A stretch of DNA of 64,000 nucleotides from Sulfobacillus benefaciens (GTDB lineage Bacteria; Bacillota; Sulfobacillia; Sulfobacillales; Sulfobacillaceae). A program made the position numbers and the translations under genes. The stretch covers positions 1-64,000 of the forward strand of contig PXYT01000010.1 of assembly GCA_003023725.1 (NCBI GenBank), given 5' to 3'. The notes under the pieces are model-generated. The model did no database searches and was not told the DNA's origin. It worked only from the letters and a program-made list of their open reading frames with translations. Shown piece by piece: positions 34,043-43,668 of this stretch (position 1 is the first letter of the stretch; each line of letters starts with the position of its first letter).

Positions 34043-35241
34043 TCGATCTTTTCTATCGGTTTCTTTGGGGATGGGTCGAAGTGACAATTTCAGGCCCGCG
34101 TCCGGAACGGATCATCAGTCGGCTGGCCTTATCGGGACAACGGTTATGGGCCGTTTCGAAAACCCGGGCCGGGTACCGCTTTATTACCCCTTTGGCCGGT
34201 GTGCCGGTTCTTCGAGCTATTGTTCGCCACGAACATTACCGTGTTCATTTTGGGCGGCGCGGAGGATGGCCCTTTAGGTGGCGGCAATTTATTACCCGAC
34301 CTTTTCTCGGGATCGGCGCCTTGAGCGCGATAGCCTTGATTTTCTTTACGACTAGCCGTATCTGGATTATCGATGTCCCCGGGACCCAAAACTCCACCCA
34401 GGCAAAAACTCGGATAATCCAGGCCGCTGCATTGGCCGGAATACGTCCGGGAACGCCCCGTTCCACCCTGAATCTGCGTGAATCCCGTTTGCGCATGGAA
34501 CGCTTGTTGCCTCAGTACGCCTTTATTGGCTTATCGATGCATGGGGTGCTTGTTCGTGTTCATGTTTTCCCACGGGTGGACAAACCGGCCAGTGAAACCC
34601 CCTTGAGAATCATTGCCGGTCATAGCGGTAGACTTACCAATATGCTGGTTTATATGGGAGATCCGGAAGTGGCTCCAGGAGAATTTGTGCGGAAAGGGCA
34701 AACTTTAATATCGGGCGCTGTAAGTGCGCCCGTTCCGGTACAGCCGGAAGGGACAACCAAGCCGATGACGGAATCGGTGCGGACAGCAGCCAAGGGAGAG
34801 GTATTTGCCGATGTGCGTTACCGCGTTTTCGTTACTCAACCTTACCGGATAGTGGAATCGTCCGTTACCGGTAATCATTTTACGCAGATGTTTGTTCAGA
34901 TGAACGGTCATGCTCCTATTTTAATCACGGGCTATGGCAAAGTTCCCTTCCGTTTCTACCGCACGGATAAAATTGTGCATCCACTGATGTGGCAGGGTGT
35001 CAACTTGCCGGTAGAGACAGTAAAAATCGTATATAATGAAATACAAAGACGACGTGTCACATTGACGAAAAAACAAGCACTGGCTCGGGCCAGGCAGCTG
35101 GCGGCACGCCGCGTAGATCAAATGGTGCACGAGGGAACCAAGCTAAGGAGACACGAAACTGTTCAGTGGTCAAAAAGGGGAGTATCGGTTCAACTGATTT
35201 CGGTTGTCAATCAAAATATTGCCGTGCCCGTGACAAAATGA
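34039..35241 (+). CDS. yqfD: Sporulation protein YqfD
   Basis: 400 residues. A cytoplasmic N-terminal domain, one transmembrane segment (about 93-112) and a large extracytoplasmic domain (about 113-400), the usual layout of YqfD (also called SpoIV-associated YqfD). RIIQAAALAGIRPGTPRS and the CDS ending VQLISVVNQNIAVP fit the family. It starts at TTG 34039, overlapping the yqfC stop. Probably made in the mother cell; an envelope role is inferred from the family, not shown. Confidence 0.92.
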   Translation: MIDLFYRFLWGWVEVTISGPRPERIISRLALSGQRLWAVSKTRAGYRFITPLAGVPVLRAIVRHEHYRVHFGRRGGWPFRWRQFITRPFLGIGALSAIALIFFTTSRIWIIDVPGTQNSTQAKTRIIQAAALAGIRPGTPRSTLNLRESRLRMERLLPQYAFIGLSMHGVLVRVHVFPRVDKPASETPLRIIAGHSGRLTNMLVYMGDPEVAPGEFVRKGQTLISGAVSAPVPVQPEGTTKPMTESVRTAAKGEVFADVRYRVFVTQPYRIVESSVTGNHFTQMFVQMNGHAPILITGYGKVPFRFYRTDKIVHPLMWQGVNLPVETVKIVYNEIQRRRVTLTKKQALARARQLAARRVDQMVHEGTKLRRHETVQWSKRGVSVQLISVVNQNIAVPVTK

Positions 35242-35281
35242 CGGATATGCGGGCAATCTAAGCATAAAAAGGGGGACGCCT

Positions 35282-36262
35282 TTGCCACTTTCTCAGTGGG
35301 TTATTACCGATAATAATGCTGTCACGACACTTGTCGGCCGCGGTGACGAACATTTAAAGCACATTGAAAGCACTTTAAATGTGAAATTGATTGCCCGGGG
35401 GAATGTGATTGCCATTCAAGGGCCAGACCGCGATCAGGCCCTTGCTCGTCAAGTTCTGGATCTTCTGGCGCAATGGGCTTACGCTGGCCAACCAATACGG
35501 CTCGATACCGTGGACGCGGCCGTAATTGCGGTTCAAGAAGGAACCCAGAATCAATTTCTCCACTTGTTGACAGAGTCAGTGTACACAACCACCCAGGGAC
35601 GGATTATCCGTCCCAAGACCGTTGGACAACAAGTCTACATTGAAGGGATACGGCAAAACACCCTGGTTTTTGGCATTGGTCCGGCCGGAACCGGTAAAAC
35701 CTATTTGGCTATGGCTATGGCGGTTCAGGCTTTAAAGACCCATGAGGTGGAGCGGATTATTTTAACGCGGCCTGCTGTGGAAGCCGGCGAAAAATTGGGA
35801 TTTTTGCCGGGAGCGCTGGAAGATAAAGTCGATCCGTATTTACGGCCATTGTACGATGCCTTGTTTGACTTTCTGGGCCAGGAAGCGGCAGAACGGTATC
35901 GGGAACGGGGGCACATTGAAGTGGCACCGCTGGCGTATATGCGAGGGCGAACCTTGAATTCGAGCTTCATCATTTTGGACGAAGCGCAGAACACCACGTA
36001 TGAGCAAATGAAAATGTTTTTGACTCGGCTGGGATATGGATCAAAAATGGTTGTCACAGGGGACGACACACAGGTTGACTTGCGTGGGGAACCATCTGGT
36101 CTCCGCGAGGCGGAGCGCATTCTTCAAGGAATTCCCGGAATCCGCATTATCCATCTAAGCAAACGGGATGTGGTTCGTCATCCCCTAGTCGGTGAAATTA
36201 TTTCGGCTTATCAGCAGTTTGAGGAGAACCAGGGAGCGAAACGTCATGACCACGCGACGTAA
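35282..36262 (+). CDS. phoH: PhoH-family ATPase/ribonuclease-like protein
   Basis: 326 residues (PhoL/PhoH type). An N-terminal KH-like/R3H-type extension (to about 110) precedes the ATPase: Walker A GPAGTGKTYLAMAMA, the family segment TRPAVEAGEKLGFLPG, Walker B FIILDEAQNTT and GDDTQVDL. The exact role is unsettled; RNA metabolism or ribosome maturation is likely given ybeY nearby. TTG 35282 has AGGGGG upstream. It lies between yqfD and pgpH as in Bacillus; its end overlaps pgpH by 17 bases. Confidence 0.96.
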   Translation: MPLSQWVITDNNAVTTLVGRGDEHLKHIESTLNVKLIARGNVIAIQGPDRDQALARQVLDLLAQWAYAGQPIRLDTVDAAVIAVQEGTQNQFLHLLTESVYTTTQGRIIRPKTVGQQVYIEGIRQNTLVFGIGPAGTGKTYLAMAMAVQALKTHEVERIILTRPAVEAGEKLGFLPGALEDKVDPYLRPLYDALFDFLGQEAAERYRERGHIEVAPLAYMRGRTLNSSFIILDEAQNTTYEQMKMFLTRLGYGSKMVVTGDDTQVDLRGEPSGLREAERILQGIPGIRIIHLSKRDVVRHPLVGEIISAYQQFEENQGAKRHDHAT

Positions 36263-38453
36263 AGTGGGTAAATGGCTATCGAATGTCCGCTATATTAACT
36301 GGGATCTTCAAGGATCCACATCCTTGCGCTGGCCTCAATTGGTCGTGGGGTTATGTGTGTGGCTGATAACCATGGTGACATTTACCGCGACGTTTTTTGC
36401 CCAGCGAGTTGATGTCACGGTTGGAGACCTGGCCCCGAGGACTGTTGTGGCGCCTTATGGGGTAGTGGATTGGGGAGCCACCCAGAAAGCCAGGGAGCAA
36501 GCGGCAAAATCCGTGCCCAGTGTCTATACAGCCAATTCTCAGGTGCTGAAGAATCAAGAAAGTACGATTCACAAGGATTTTTCCCTGATGTTATCGTTGT
36601 CTTTGGATAAAACGGCTCCATTGTCCTTACGTGAACAAACGGCCTCTCAGGCCATTCCCGTGGGATTGCCGAGCAGTGTCTGGGGAGAGGTTTTGAGCCT
36701 TTCCCCATCCAAGCTTTCCCAACTCCAGCAAGATGCTCTGGTCATTGTGTCTTCGGTTATGGGCAATGGAAACGGTGTTCGAAATACGAAAGTGGGGTTG
36801 GCTGAAGCTAAAGGATTTGCAACCCAACTCGCGGCTCAGGAAGAGTCTCAACCGGGTCTGAATCTGTTTTTAAGTGACTTTACCAAAAGCTTGATTGTGC
36901 CTAACACCTTTTTGAATGTGCGGGATACCCAGGCCAAAAAAGAGGCGGCGATGGCTCGTGTGCCCACGGTCAAGATTTTAAAAGGGGAACAGGTCTTGCA
37001 GGCTGGCCAGGTCGTGACGCCAACTGACATCAAAGTTCTGAAGGAATTGGGATTGTTAAATCAAGGATTTGACCCGGCTCCGGTTTTGGGCTCGGCATTG
37101 GTTTCTCTCGTGCTGGTGGCATTGTTGGGAGGATATTTATGGTTTCTCAAGCGGTCTTTGCTTGAGTCCCGAGGGGCAACAATTATCACTGGTATTATCT
37201 TTACCGTCTCACTGATTGCGGCCGACGTGATGAAAGGGCTGCCCGCTCTGAACTATCTGGTAGTTCCTACCGCCGCTATCATGGTGACCGCTTTAGTGGA
37301 TTCTGGTTTGGGGATGGTCATGTCTGGGGTTTTGGCTTTGGGTATGGCCACGCTCACGGGAATGGACTTGAATGTGGCATTAGTGTCGTTTTTTGGGGGG
37401 CTGGCGGGAGTATTTGCTATTAGCAGACTCTCTCAGCGCTACGATATCATTCGAGCTGGGTTTCTGGTGGGTGTTGTCAATCTATTCACCTTGTTAGGGC
37501 TAGATCTCATCCAGGGAGCGGGATTGGCTCAAACCCCAACATGGGAGACATTGCTGTGGGGATTGCTCGACGGGGTACTGGCAGCCATTTTGTCCATGGG
37601 ATCCATTCCATTTTTGGAAGGGCCGTTCGGTATCATTACGTCCATGAAGCTTATTGAACTCAGTAATCCCAATCAGCCCTTGCTGCGAAAATTGTTGATT
37701 GAGGCGCCCGGAACCTACCATCACAGCATTATGGTAGGAAACCTGGCCGAGCAGGCGACAGAAGCGGTGGGAGGGAACTCGCTTTTGGCTCGAGTCGGCG
37801 CATATTATCATGATATTGGGAAGTCCAAACGGCCCTATTTCTTTGTCGACAATCAATTTGGAGCGGACAATCCGCATGACAAACTGGCACCGGCTCTGTC
37901 GGCTTTGATCATTTCGTCACATGTCCGCGATGGGGTGGAGCTTGCGCGTCAGTACCACGTACCGGACGCGATTATCGACTTTATACGCGAACATCACGGG
38001 ACCACCCTCATCAAGTTTTTCTATCATAAGGCGTTGGCGGCGGATACGGGCGAAGGGGTTTTAGAAGAGGATTATCGTTACGATGGGCCCAGGCCGCAAA
38101 GTAAAGAAACGGCGATTGTGATGCTCGCCGACGCATCGGAGGCCACGAGCCGAACGCTAAAACAACCTACGCAGCAAGCCATTGAGCAGGTTGTTCGCAA
38201 GATTATCAAAGAACGTCTGGAGGATGGTCAGCTGGACGAATCCAACCTGACTCTTAAGGAATTGGATATCATTGCCCGGACGTTTGTGCGTGTGTTAACT
38301 GGGGTTTTTCACCAACGTATTGAATATCCAGAGAAAGTATGGAAGGAAATGGAAAGGAGTCGCACTCGTGGAGATTTGGGTGGAAAGTCGTCCCGTTTCA
38401 TCGCCCGGCGAATTGGTGGAGATGGTTCGGCGGGTAGCCGCCACGGCTCTTGA
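36246..38453 (+). CDS. pgpH: 7TM-HD cyclic-di-AMP phosphodiesterase (PgpH/YqfF)
   Basis: About 735 residues. A first transmembrane segment (about 36-56), an extracellular 7TMR-HDED domain (to about 270), a bundle of about seven helices (about 277-470) and a cytoplasmic HD domain. The HD metal-binding residues are in GTYHHSIMVGNLAEQ and AYYHDIGK, with FIREHHGTTL further on. Characterised homologues degrade the second messenger cyclic di-AMP, affecting osmotic and wall homeostasis. ATG 36246 has GGGAG nine bases upstream. It overlaps phoH at its start and ybeY at its end. Confidence 0.95.
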   Translation: MTTRRKVGKWLSNVRYINWDLQGSTSLRWPQLVVGLCVWLITMVTFTATFFAQRVDVTVGDLAPRTVVAPYGVVDWGATQKAREQAAKSVPSVYTANSQVLKNQESTIHKDFSLMLSLSLDKTAPLSLREQTASQAIPVGLPSSVWGEVLSLSPSKLSQLQQDALVIVSSVMGNGNGVRNTKVGLAEAKGFATQLAAQEESQPGLNLFLSDFTKSLIVPNTFLNVRDTQAKKEAAMARVPTVKILKGEQVLQAGQVVTPTDIKVLKELGLLNQGFDPAPVLGSALVSLVLVALLGGYLWFLKRSLLESRGATIITGIIFTVSLIAADVMKGLPALNYLVVPTAAIMVTALVDSGLGMVMSGVLALGMATLTGMDLNVALVSFFGGLAGVFAISRLSQRYDIIRAGFLVGVVNLFTLLGLDLIQGAGLAQTPTWETLLWGLLDGVLAAILSMGSIPFLEGPFGIITSMKLIELSNPNQPLLRKLLIEAPGTYHHSIMVGNLAEQATEAVGGNSLLARVGAYYHDIGKSKRPYFFVDNQFGADNPHDKLAPALSALIISSHVRDGVELARQYHVPDAIIDFIREHHGTTLIKFFYHKALAADTGEGVLEEDYRYDGPRPQSKETAIVMLADASEATSRTLKQPTQQAIEQVVRKIIKERLEDGQLDESNLTLKELDIIARTFVRVLTGVFHQRIEYPEKVWKEMERSRTRGDLGGKSSRFIARRIGGDGSAGSRHGS

Positions 38454-38823
38454 GAATCTGGGTGGATTGGAGGAAGCGGAACTGAGTATCGTTCTAACCG
38501 ACGATTCGGCCATTCGCGAGCTGAACCAGTCATATCGGGGCGTCGACCGACCTACGGATGTGTTGTCTTTTAGTCAGCGGGAAGGGGAGGATGGCAATAT
38601 TAGCCCGGAAATTCTTGGAGATGTCGTCGTTTCCCTCGACCGAGCTCACGAACAGGCCCGGGAATATGGGCATAGTTTTGAGCGGGAACTGGGATTCCTG
38701 GTAGTGCACGGAATTTTGCATCTCCTGGGCTGGGACCATGAGATGCCCGATGACGAGGCGCGGATGATGGCTAAGACCGAAGAAATATTGGAGGGGATTG
38801 GCCTTATCCGTGAAACGCGCTGA
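38368..38823 (+). CDS. ybeY: Endoribonuclease YbeY (rRNA maturation factor)
   Basis: About 151 residues. The zinc motif HGILHLLGWDH is intact, preceded by the TDVLSF segment and GDVVVS. YbeY acts in 16S rRNA 3'-end maturation and ribosome quality control. GTG 38368 has AAGGAG at 38352-38357, so the start lies 86 bases inside pgpH; the longer open frame has no such signal. It is followed closely by the undecaprenol kinase gene. Confidence 0.96.
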   Translation: MEIWVESRPVSSPGELVEMVRRVAATALENLGGLEEAELSIVLTDDSAIRELNQSYRGVDRPTDVLSFSQREGEDGNISPEILGDVVVSLDRAHEQAREYGHSFERELGFLVVHGILHLLGWDHEMPDDEARMMAKTEEILEGIGLIRETR

Positions 38824-39313
38824 AAACCTTCGGGAATCCTTTCGATACGCGTTTTCCGGGTTACGTTACGCATTCGTCACCCAAAGAAATTTGCGTTTGC
38901 ATTTTTCTACGGCGGCGGCGGTGATGATATTGGGATGGATTTTGAATTTGCCGAAACGGGAATTTATTGTAGTGCTGGCCGCCATTATGGTGGTGATGGT
39001 AGCCGAGATGATGAACACGGCCGTCGAAGCCGTTGTGGATTTAGCCAGCCCGGATATTCATCCCCTCGCACAAACGGCAAAAGATGTGGCGGCGGGAGCT
39101 GTTTTATTAGCCGCCATTGGCGCAGCATCCTTAGGCTTATGGGTCTTCGTTCCACGGTTGTCGGCCTTTGGACGTGAATTTATGATACGATGGGACAATG
39201 AGCGTGGGCTAACCATTATACTTTTACTCGTTCTGGCGGGAATACTAGCGGCGGTCATTTGGATTCCCAGGACATGGCACAAAGATGGTTATCCGACGTC
39301 GGAAGATCATTGA
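38798..39313 (+). CDS. dgkA: Undecaprenol/diacylglycerol kinase family membrane protein
   Basis: Phosphorylates undecaprenol (Firmicute homologues) to feed cell-wall lipid carrier pools. Conserved segments are NLRLHFSTAAAVMILG and the signature AEMMNTAVEAVVDLASPD. Three transmembrane helices lie in the first about 125 residues. A fourth hydrophobic segment (about 141-160) extends the protein to 171 residues, against about 125 usual. The start is unclear: TTG 38798 is only three bases from GGAGG, and GTG 38810 is fifteen bases away. It overlaps ybeY. Confidence 0.9.
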   Translation: MALSVKRAENLRESFRYAFSGLRYAFVTQRNLRLHFSTAAAVMILGWILNLPKREFIVVLAAIMVVMVAEMMNTAVEAVVDLASPDIHPLAQTAKDVAAGAVLLAAIGAASLGLWVFVPRLSAFGREFMIRWDNERGLTIILLLVLAGILAAVIWIPRTWHKDGYPTSEDH

Positions 39314-39352
39314 AAACCGACCGGGACGGCGAAAGGGGAAGGTCAAAAACCG

Positions 39353-40645
39353 GTGAGAGCTATACGGTGGGGCCCTATTATCGTACTCATTGTTCTTGTG
39401 GGCCTCTCGGCAATATACTCGATGACAGAAACCGCGATGATGTCGTTGTCGCGGGGCAAAGTTCGAAGTCTCGTCGAGGAGGGTCATAAACAAGGGCGTT
39501 GGTTAGAGCAATTGGTCAAGCAGCCTAATAGATTATTGGGAACGGTATTGTTTGGTAACAATTTAGCGAACATCATGGCTTCGACTATTGCGACGGGGGT
39601 TTTTATCTACTATTTCGGCAATAAAGGTATTGCCATTGCAACTGTTGTCATGACGTTTTTTATCTTATTATTGGCGGAAATTATTCCTAAGACCTATGCT
39701 GCACATAATTCTGAACGTGTGGCCCTTCGGTTTGCTCTGTTTCTTGAAACCTCGGCCCGAATTTTTTATCCTGTCGTGCGTCTGCTCACCTGGTTAGGGG
39801 TGGGCATTATTCGTGTCTTTGGCGGACGGGCAGAGGGAGGCCGGCTTTTGACGGAAGAGGAAATCCGAAATATGGTTGAAATGGGCGAAGAGGAAGGAGT
39901 ATTGGAAGCCGACGAGCGACAAATGATTCAGGGTATTTTTGATTTCGGAGATACTGTAGCCCGCGAGGTTATGGTGCCGCGAATTGACGTGAACGCCTTG
40001 CCAGACACCGCTCCCTTGCGGGACGCATGGGATGCTGTTATTCATTGGGGTCATTCCCGCCTACCGGTGTTTCGTAAAACCATTGATGATGTGATTGGAG
40101 TTATTTACGCACGCGATGTGCTTGCATATTTAAAAGAACGGGATCCGGCCACACCAGTAGGAGATCTAGCCAGACCTGTCCTATACGTTCCGGAAACAAA
40201 AAAAGTCGATGAATTGCTGGCAGAATTCAGGCGGCAGAGGACCCAGATTGCCGTAGTCCTGGACGAGTACGGGGGTACCGCGGGTATCGTCACCATTGAG
40301 GACTTGATCGAAGAAATTGTGGGAGAAATTCAAGATGAATATGACCAGGAGGACCAGCCGATTAAGCAACTCGATGAGGGCCTGATAGATGTGGCGGGCA
40401 TGGTCCAGCTGGAAGAGGTGAATGATATTTTGGATGTTGAACTCCCTCACGAGGACTTTGATACCGTGGGCGGACTAATCCTTCATCTTTTGGGACGAGC
40501 TCCGGTCGAAGGAGAGGTCGTTCGCATTGACAATTTTGAGTTTACCGTATCCAAAGTGGTTGGGCGCCGGGTGGTGCGTGTCATCATCAAGGCGCAAAAG
40601 CCGGTTCAGGTTCGAAACCGTGATGAGGGCGAGGACGATGACTGA
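39353..40645 (+). CDS. CNNM/CorC-type membrane protein with CBS pair
   Basis: 430 residues. An N-terminal DUF21/CNNM transmembrane domain (about 1-180) contains SAIYSMTETAMMSLSRGKV and LLLAEIIPKTYA. A CBS pair follows (about 200-320) with AREVMVPRIDVNALP and YGGTAGIVTIEDLIEEIVGE. The C-terminal CorC/HlyC domain (about 340-420) has DTVGGLILHLLGRAP. Family members are linked to magnesium or cobalt efflux and older annotation as hemolysin. GTG 39353 has a modest GGGGAAGG about ten bases upstream. It sits between dgkA and cdd. Confidence 0.93.
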   Translation: MRAIRWGPIIVLIVLVGLSAIYSMTETAMMSLSRGKVRSLVEEGHKQGRWLEQLVKQPNRLLGTVLFGNNLANIMASTIATGVFIYYFGNKGIAIATVVMTFFILLLAEIIPKTYAAHNSERVALRFALFLETSARIFYPVVRLLTWLGVGIIRVFGGRAEGGRLLTEEEIRNMVEMGEEEGVLEADERQMIQGIFDFGDTVAREVMVPRIDVNALPDTAPLRDAWDAVIHWGHSRLPVFRKTIDDVIGVIYARDVLAYLKERDPATPVGDLARPVLYVPETKKVDELLAEFRRQRTQIAVVLDEYGGTAGIVTIEDLIEEIVGEIQDEYDQEDQPIKQLDEGLIDVAGMVQLEEVNDILDVELPHEDFDTVGGLILHLLGRAPVEGEVVRIDNFEFTVSKVVGRRVVRVIIKAQKPVQVRNRDEGEDDD

Positions 40646-40674
40646 ATGAAGGCCAAAGAAAGAAGGCGGGTTCG

Positions 40675-41103
40675 ATGAGCCATGAGGTATCTTTGATGGA
40701 CGCTCTTCGTATGAGGGCAGTGGCGGTGCGGGGTAACGCGTATGTTCCCTATTCCCGATTTCCCGTGGGAGCGGCCTTGCTGACGCCAGGCGGCGAAATC
40801 TATGAGGGGTGCAATGTGGAAAACGGAAGTTTCCCGCTTAGTCTGTGCGCCGAAAGAGGAGCGGTGGCTGCGGCCGTGGCGCACGGTGACCGCGAATTTG
40901 AAGCTGTATTCATTGTAGGGGACCGAGTTCAGGCCATGCCATGCGGGGGATGCCGTCAGGTGTTGAGCGAGTTCGGGGATATGCATGTCTATGTCTCGTA
41001 TGGTGACGGGCGGTCCGTGAATCATTACTGGTTGCATGAGCTGTTGCCCGAAAGTTTTCACTTCGAGTCCCCCATACAAGATGACTGCGGGCCAGAGAAA
41101 TAA
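40675..41103 (+). CDS. cdd: Cytidine deaminase
   Basis: Converts cytidine and deoxycytidine to uridine in pyrimidine salvage. 142 residues. Zinc and catalytic residues are in CAERGAVAAAV (Cys-Ala-Glu) and PCGGCRQVLSEF; the substrate motif EGCNVENGSF is present. ATG 40675 follows AAGGCGGG. It lies in the dgkA-cdd-era order typical of Firmicutes. Confidence 0.97.
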   Translation: MSHEVSLMDALRMRAVAVRGNAYVPYSRFPVGAALLTPGGEIYEGCNVENGSFPLSLCAERGAVAAAVAHGDREFEAVFIVGDRVQAMPCGGCRQVLSEFGDMHVYVSYGDGRSVNHYWLHELLPESFHFESPIQDDCGPEK

Positions 41104-41114
41104 GGAGCTGAGCT

Positions 41115-42005
41115 ATGGGATTCAAGTCAGGATTTGTGGCCTTGGTAGGGAAGCCGAATGTCGGTAAGTCGACACTGCTCAACGCGTTTTTGGGAAGGAA
41201 AATCGCCATTGCGACGGCCAAGCCCCAAACCACGCGGAACCGGATTCAAGGCGTTCTTCACAGTCCTCAGGGACAAATCGTGTTTGTTGACACCCCGGGG
41301 ATTATCAAACCTCGCCATAAACTAGATGAACGATTGGAAACGAGTGTGCGGCGCGCTTTCAAAGAAGTCGATGTGATCGCTCACGTGGTGGACATTTCCA
41401 AACCACCTCGGGAGGAGGAAATTCGGGTCGCCCGAATGGTGAGCCAGTCCGGGCAGCCCGCTATCTTGATCGGCAACAAGAGTGATTTGGTACTTCATAC
41501 CGATGGCCGTCTTGAGCCTTATCTTTCTTTGGCCCCCTACCGCCACACTTTTGCCGTGTCCGCTCAATTCGAAATAGGTCTCGACTCGGTGGTTGCAACA
41601 CTGTGGGATCTGTTGCCGGAAGGGATGCCGTATTTCCCTGAGGATGTGGTTACCAACCAAACGGAAGATTTTTACATTTCTGAGGTGATTCGGGAAAAAA
41701 TTCTCGAGCAAACCCGGGATGAAGTCCCGCATTCGGTGGCGGTAACCGTTGAAGAAAGGCAAATGCGCTCTGAACAGCTGATGTATATTCGGGCGTCAAT
41801 CTATGTGGAGAGAGACAGTCAAAAGGCTATAATCATTGGGAATCGTGGACAGATGCTGAAACAGGTAGGGCAGCTCGCCAGAAGGGATCTTGAAGAATAT
41901 TATAGTAAGCAGGTCTATTTGGATTTATGGGTTAAGGTGCGAGGTCACTGGCGAGATCAAGATGCGTGGCTGACGCGTCTGGGCTATCCCAAAAGAGAGA
42001 CCTGA
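41115..42005 (+). CDS. era: GTPase Era
   Basis: Essential ribosome-assembly GTPase that binds the 3' end of 16S rRNA. 296 residues. G1 GKPNVGKSTLLN, G3 DTPGI and G4 NKSD are present, and the C-terminal KH domain includes ERDSQKAIIIGNRGQMLK. ATG 41115 has AAGGAG upstream. Stop and the next start (recO) are separated by two bases. Confidence 0.98.
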   Translation: MGFKSGFVALVGKPNVGKSTLLNAFLGRKIAIATAKPQTTRNRIQGVLHSPQGQIVFVDTPGIIKPRHKLDERLETSVRRAFKEVDVIAHVVDISKPPREEEIRVARMVSQSGQPAILIGNKSDLVLHTDGRLEPYLSLAPYRHTFAVSAQFEIGLDSVVATLWDLLPEGMPYFPEDVVTNQTEDFYISEVIREKILEQTRDEVPHSVAVTVEERQMRSEQLMYIRASIYVERDSQKAIIIGNRGQMLKQVGQLARRDLEEYYSKQVYLDLWVKVRGHWRDQDAWLTRLGYPKRET

Positions 42006-42007
42006 AA

Positions 42008-42796
42008 ATGGCTCAATATCAGGATCATATGCTCATTTTAAAATCGAGGCCATATCGTGAGGCCGACATTCTTTTGACTCTGTTCGGGATCAAGTCCGGG
42101 AAAATTGGGGCGGTGGCTAAAGGGGCTAGGCGACCCAAAAGCCGTCTGGCGGGGGTCTATCCGTTGTCGTACGTGATCTGTCAAATCTATCATGGACGTT
42201 CTTCTCTCGATACCCTAAATGGGGTAGATTTGGTTGACGGATTTCCGGGGTTGCAAAAGGATTTGTCGAGGTTGAGCTGGGCTCTCCTTTTGGCGGATTT
42301 GGTTGACGAAATGTTTTCGGAGCGGGATCCCGCCCCCGAAGTGGTTCCGTGGATTATTGCCGCATGGGATCGCGTCGCCGGTGAAGGTCCCGGGCTCACT
42401 ACGGCCCTGAGCGCCGGTTGGCAACTGCTGAAACTGGCCGGATACATTCCGCAATGGGAGACGTGTCATATCTGCGGGGAGATTCCCGTCCAAAATTCAG
42501 TGGGCGTGGACTGGGAACATGACGTGATGTATTGTTCGCGGCATCTGCCTGTTCGTTCCCAGGGAGCATCGGAAGGCATGGCGGTATCCTTGGGGAGCTT
42601 ACGTACCTGGCAACGGTGGATGACGCTGGACGTTACGAAATTGGGGAATTATGAAGCCAAGGGTATTATTGGCGAGGAGCTATTTTTTGTTTTTGGACAG
42701 TATATCGAGCGTCATATTGGACGGATGCCAAGGTCCTGGCAATTTGTTCGTGAAGTCGAGAACATAGCGGGAAAGGAGAGGAATCGGTTATTTTGA
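42008..42796 (+). CDS. recO: DNA repair protein RecO
   Basis: Loads RecA with RecR during recombinational repair. About 262 residues. The N-terminal OB fold ([19 protein letters not shown] and [19 protein letters not shown]) is typical, and the zinc site CHICG...CSRH sits in the middle. ATG 42008 lies right after the era stop; its ribosome binding site is weak (AAAGAGAG), so coupling to era is likely. The end overlaps the TTG start of glyQ. Confidence 0.95.
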   Translation: MAQYQDHMLILKSRPYREADILLTLFGIKSGKIGAVAKGARRPKSRLAGVYPLSYVICQIYHGRSSLDTLNGVDLVDGFPGLQKDLSRLSWALLLADLVDEMFSERDPAPEVVPWIIAAWDRVAGEGPGLTTALSAGWQLLKLAGYIPQWETCHICGEIPVQNSVGVDWEHDVMYCSRHLPVRSQGASEGMAVSLGSLRTWQRWMTLDVTKLGNYEAKGIIGEELFFVFGQYIERHIGRMPRSWQFVREVENIAGKERNRLF

Positions 42797-43668
42797 CGTT
42801 ACAAGATGTTGTGATGACCTTAAAGAACTATTGGAAAGATCAAGGATGTATGATTGCCGAGCCCTACGACATGGAAATGGGGGCGGGGACAATGAGCCCC
42901 CTCACTTTTTTCCGGGCGTTGGGGCCGGACCCATGGCGCGTCGCTTATGTTCAGCCGTCCCGGCGTCCGGTCGATGCACGATACGGAGAAAATCCTAATC
43001 GTGTTTATCAGCATCATCAATTTCAGGTTTTGCTAAAGCCGGCACCGGATGACGTTGTCGAACTCTATCTGAAAAGTTTGGAGTATTTGGGACTGGATCG
43101 CCGCCGGCACGATATACGGTTCGTCGAAGACAACTGGGAGGCACCCAGCCAGGGAGCATGGGGAATCGGATGGGAAGTTTGGCTCGATGGGATGGAAATC
43201 AGCCAGTTTACATACTTCCAGCAAATGGGGGGACAGGAGTGCCGCCCGGTTTCCGCTGAACTGACTTATGGTCTGGAACGGCTGGTGAGTTATTTGGTGG
43301 GTGTCGACGAAATTTGGGCGATTGAATGGGCTCCGGGAGTGAAATACGACAACCTGTTTCGCCGGGTTGAATGGGAACAGGCCGCATACAGTTTCGAATA
43401 TGCCTCGGCTCCCGTGCTGTTTCAGTTGTTCCAGCTGTATGAAACCGAGGCGAGGCGTCTCTTGGAGAAAGGGCTCGTCCGGCCTGGCTACGAATACGTG
43501 CTGAAATGCTCGCACACATTTAACACCCTGGATGCGCTGGGGGCTATCTCCGTCACTGAACGTCAGGCTTATTTGGGACGCATGAGAACTTTGTCTCGAA
43601 TAGCGGCCCAGAAATATCTGGACAACCTGCAGTCGTCCGAGACGTCCGAGGAGGCTCTGTCATTATGA
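42793..43668 (+). CDS. glyQ: Glycyl-tRNA synthetase alpha subunit
   Basis: Catalytic subunit of the heterotetrameric bacterial glycyl-tRNA synthetase, class II. 291 residues with the family segments [36 protein letters not shown] and [17 protein letters not shown]. It starts at TTG 42793, overlapping recO (TTGA), with AAGGAGG about 11 bases upstream. Its stop overlaps glyS by 4 bases. No T-box was found before it. Confidence 0.97.
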   Translation: MTLQDVVMTLKNYWKDQGCMIAEPYDMEMGAGTMSPLTFFRALGPDPWRVAYVQPSRRPVDARYGENPNRVYQHHQFQVLLKPAPDDVVELYLKSLEYLGLDRRRHDIRFVEDNWEAPSQGAWGIGWEVWLDGMEISQFTYFQQMGGQECRPVSAELTYGLERLVSYLVGVDEIWAIEWAPGVKYDNLFRRVEWEQAAYSFEYASAPVLFQLFQLYETEARRLLEKGLVRPGYEYVLKCSHTFNTLDALGAISVTERQAYLGRMRTLSRIAAQKYLDNLQSSETSEEALSL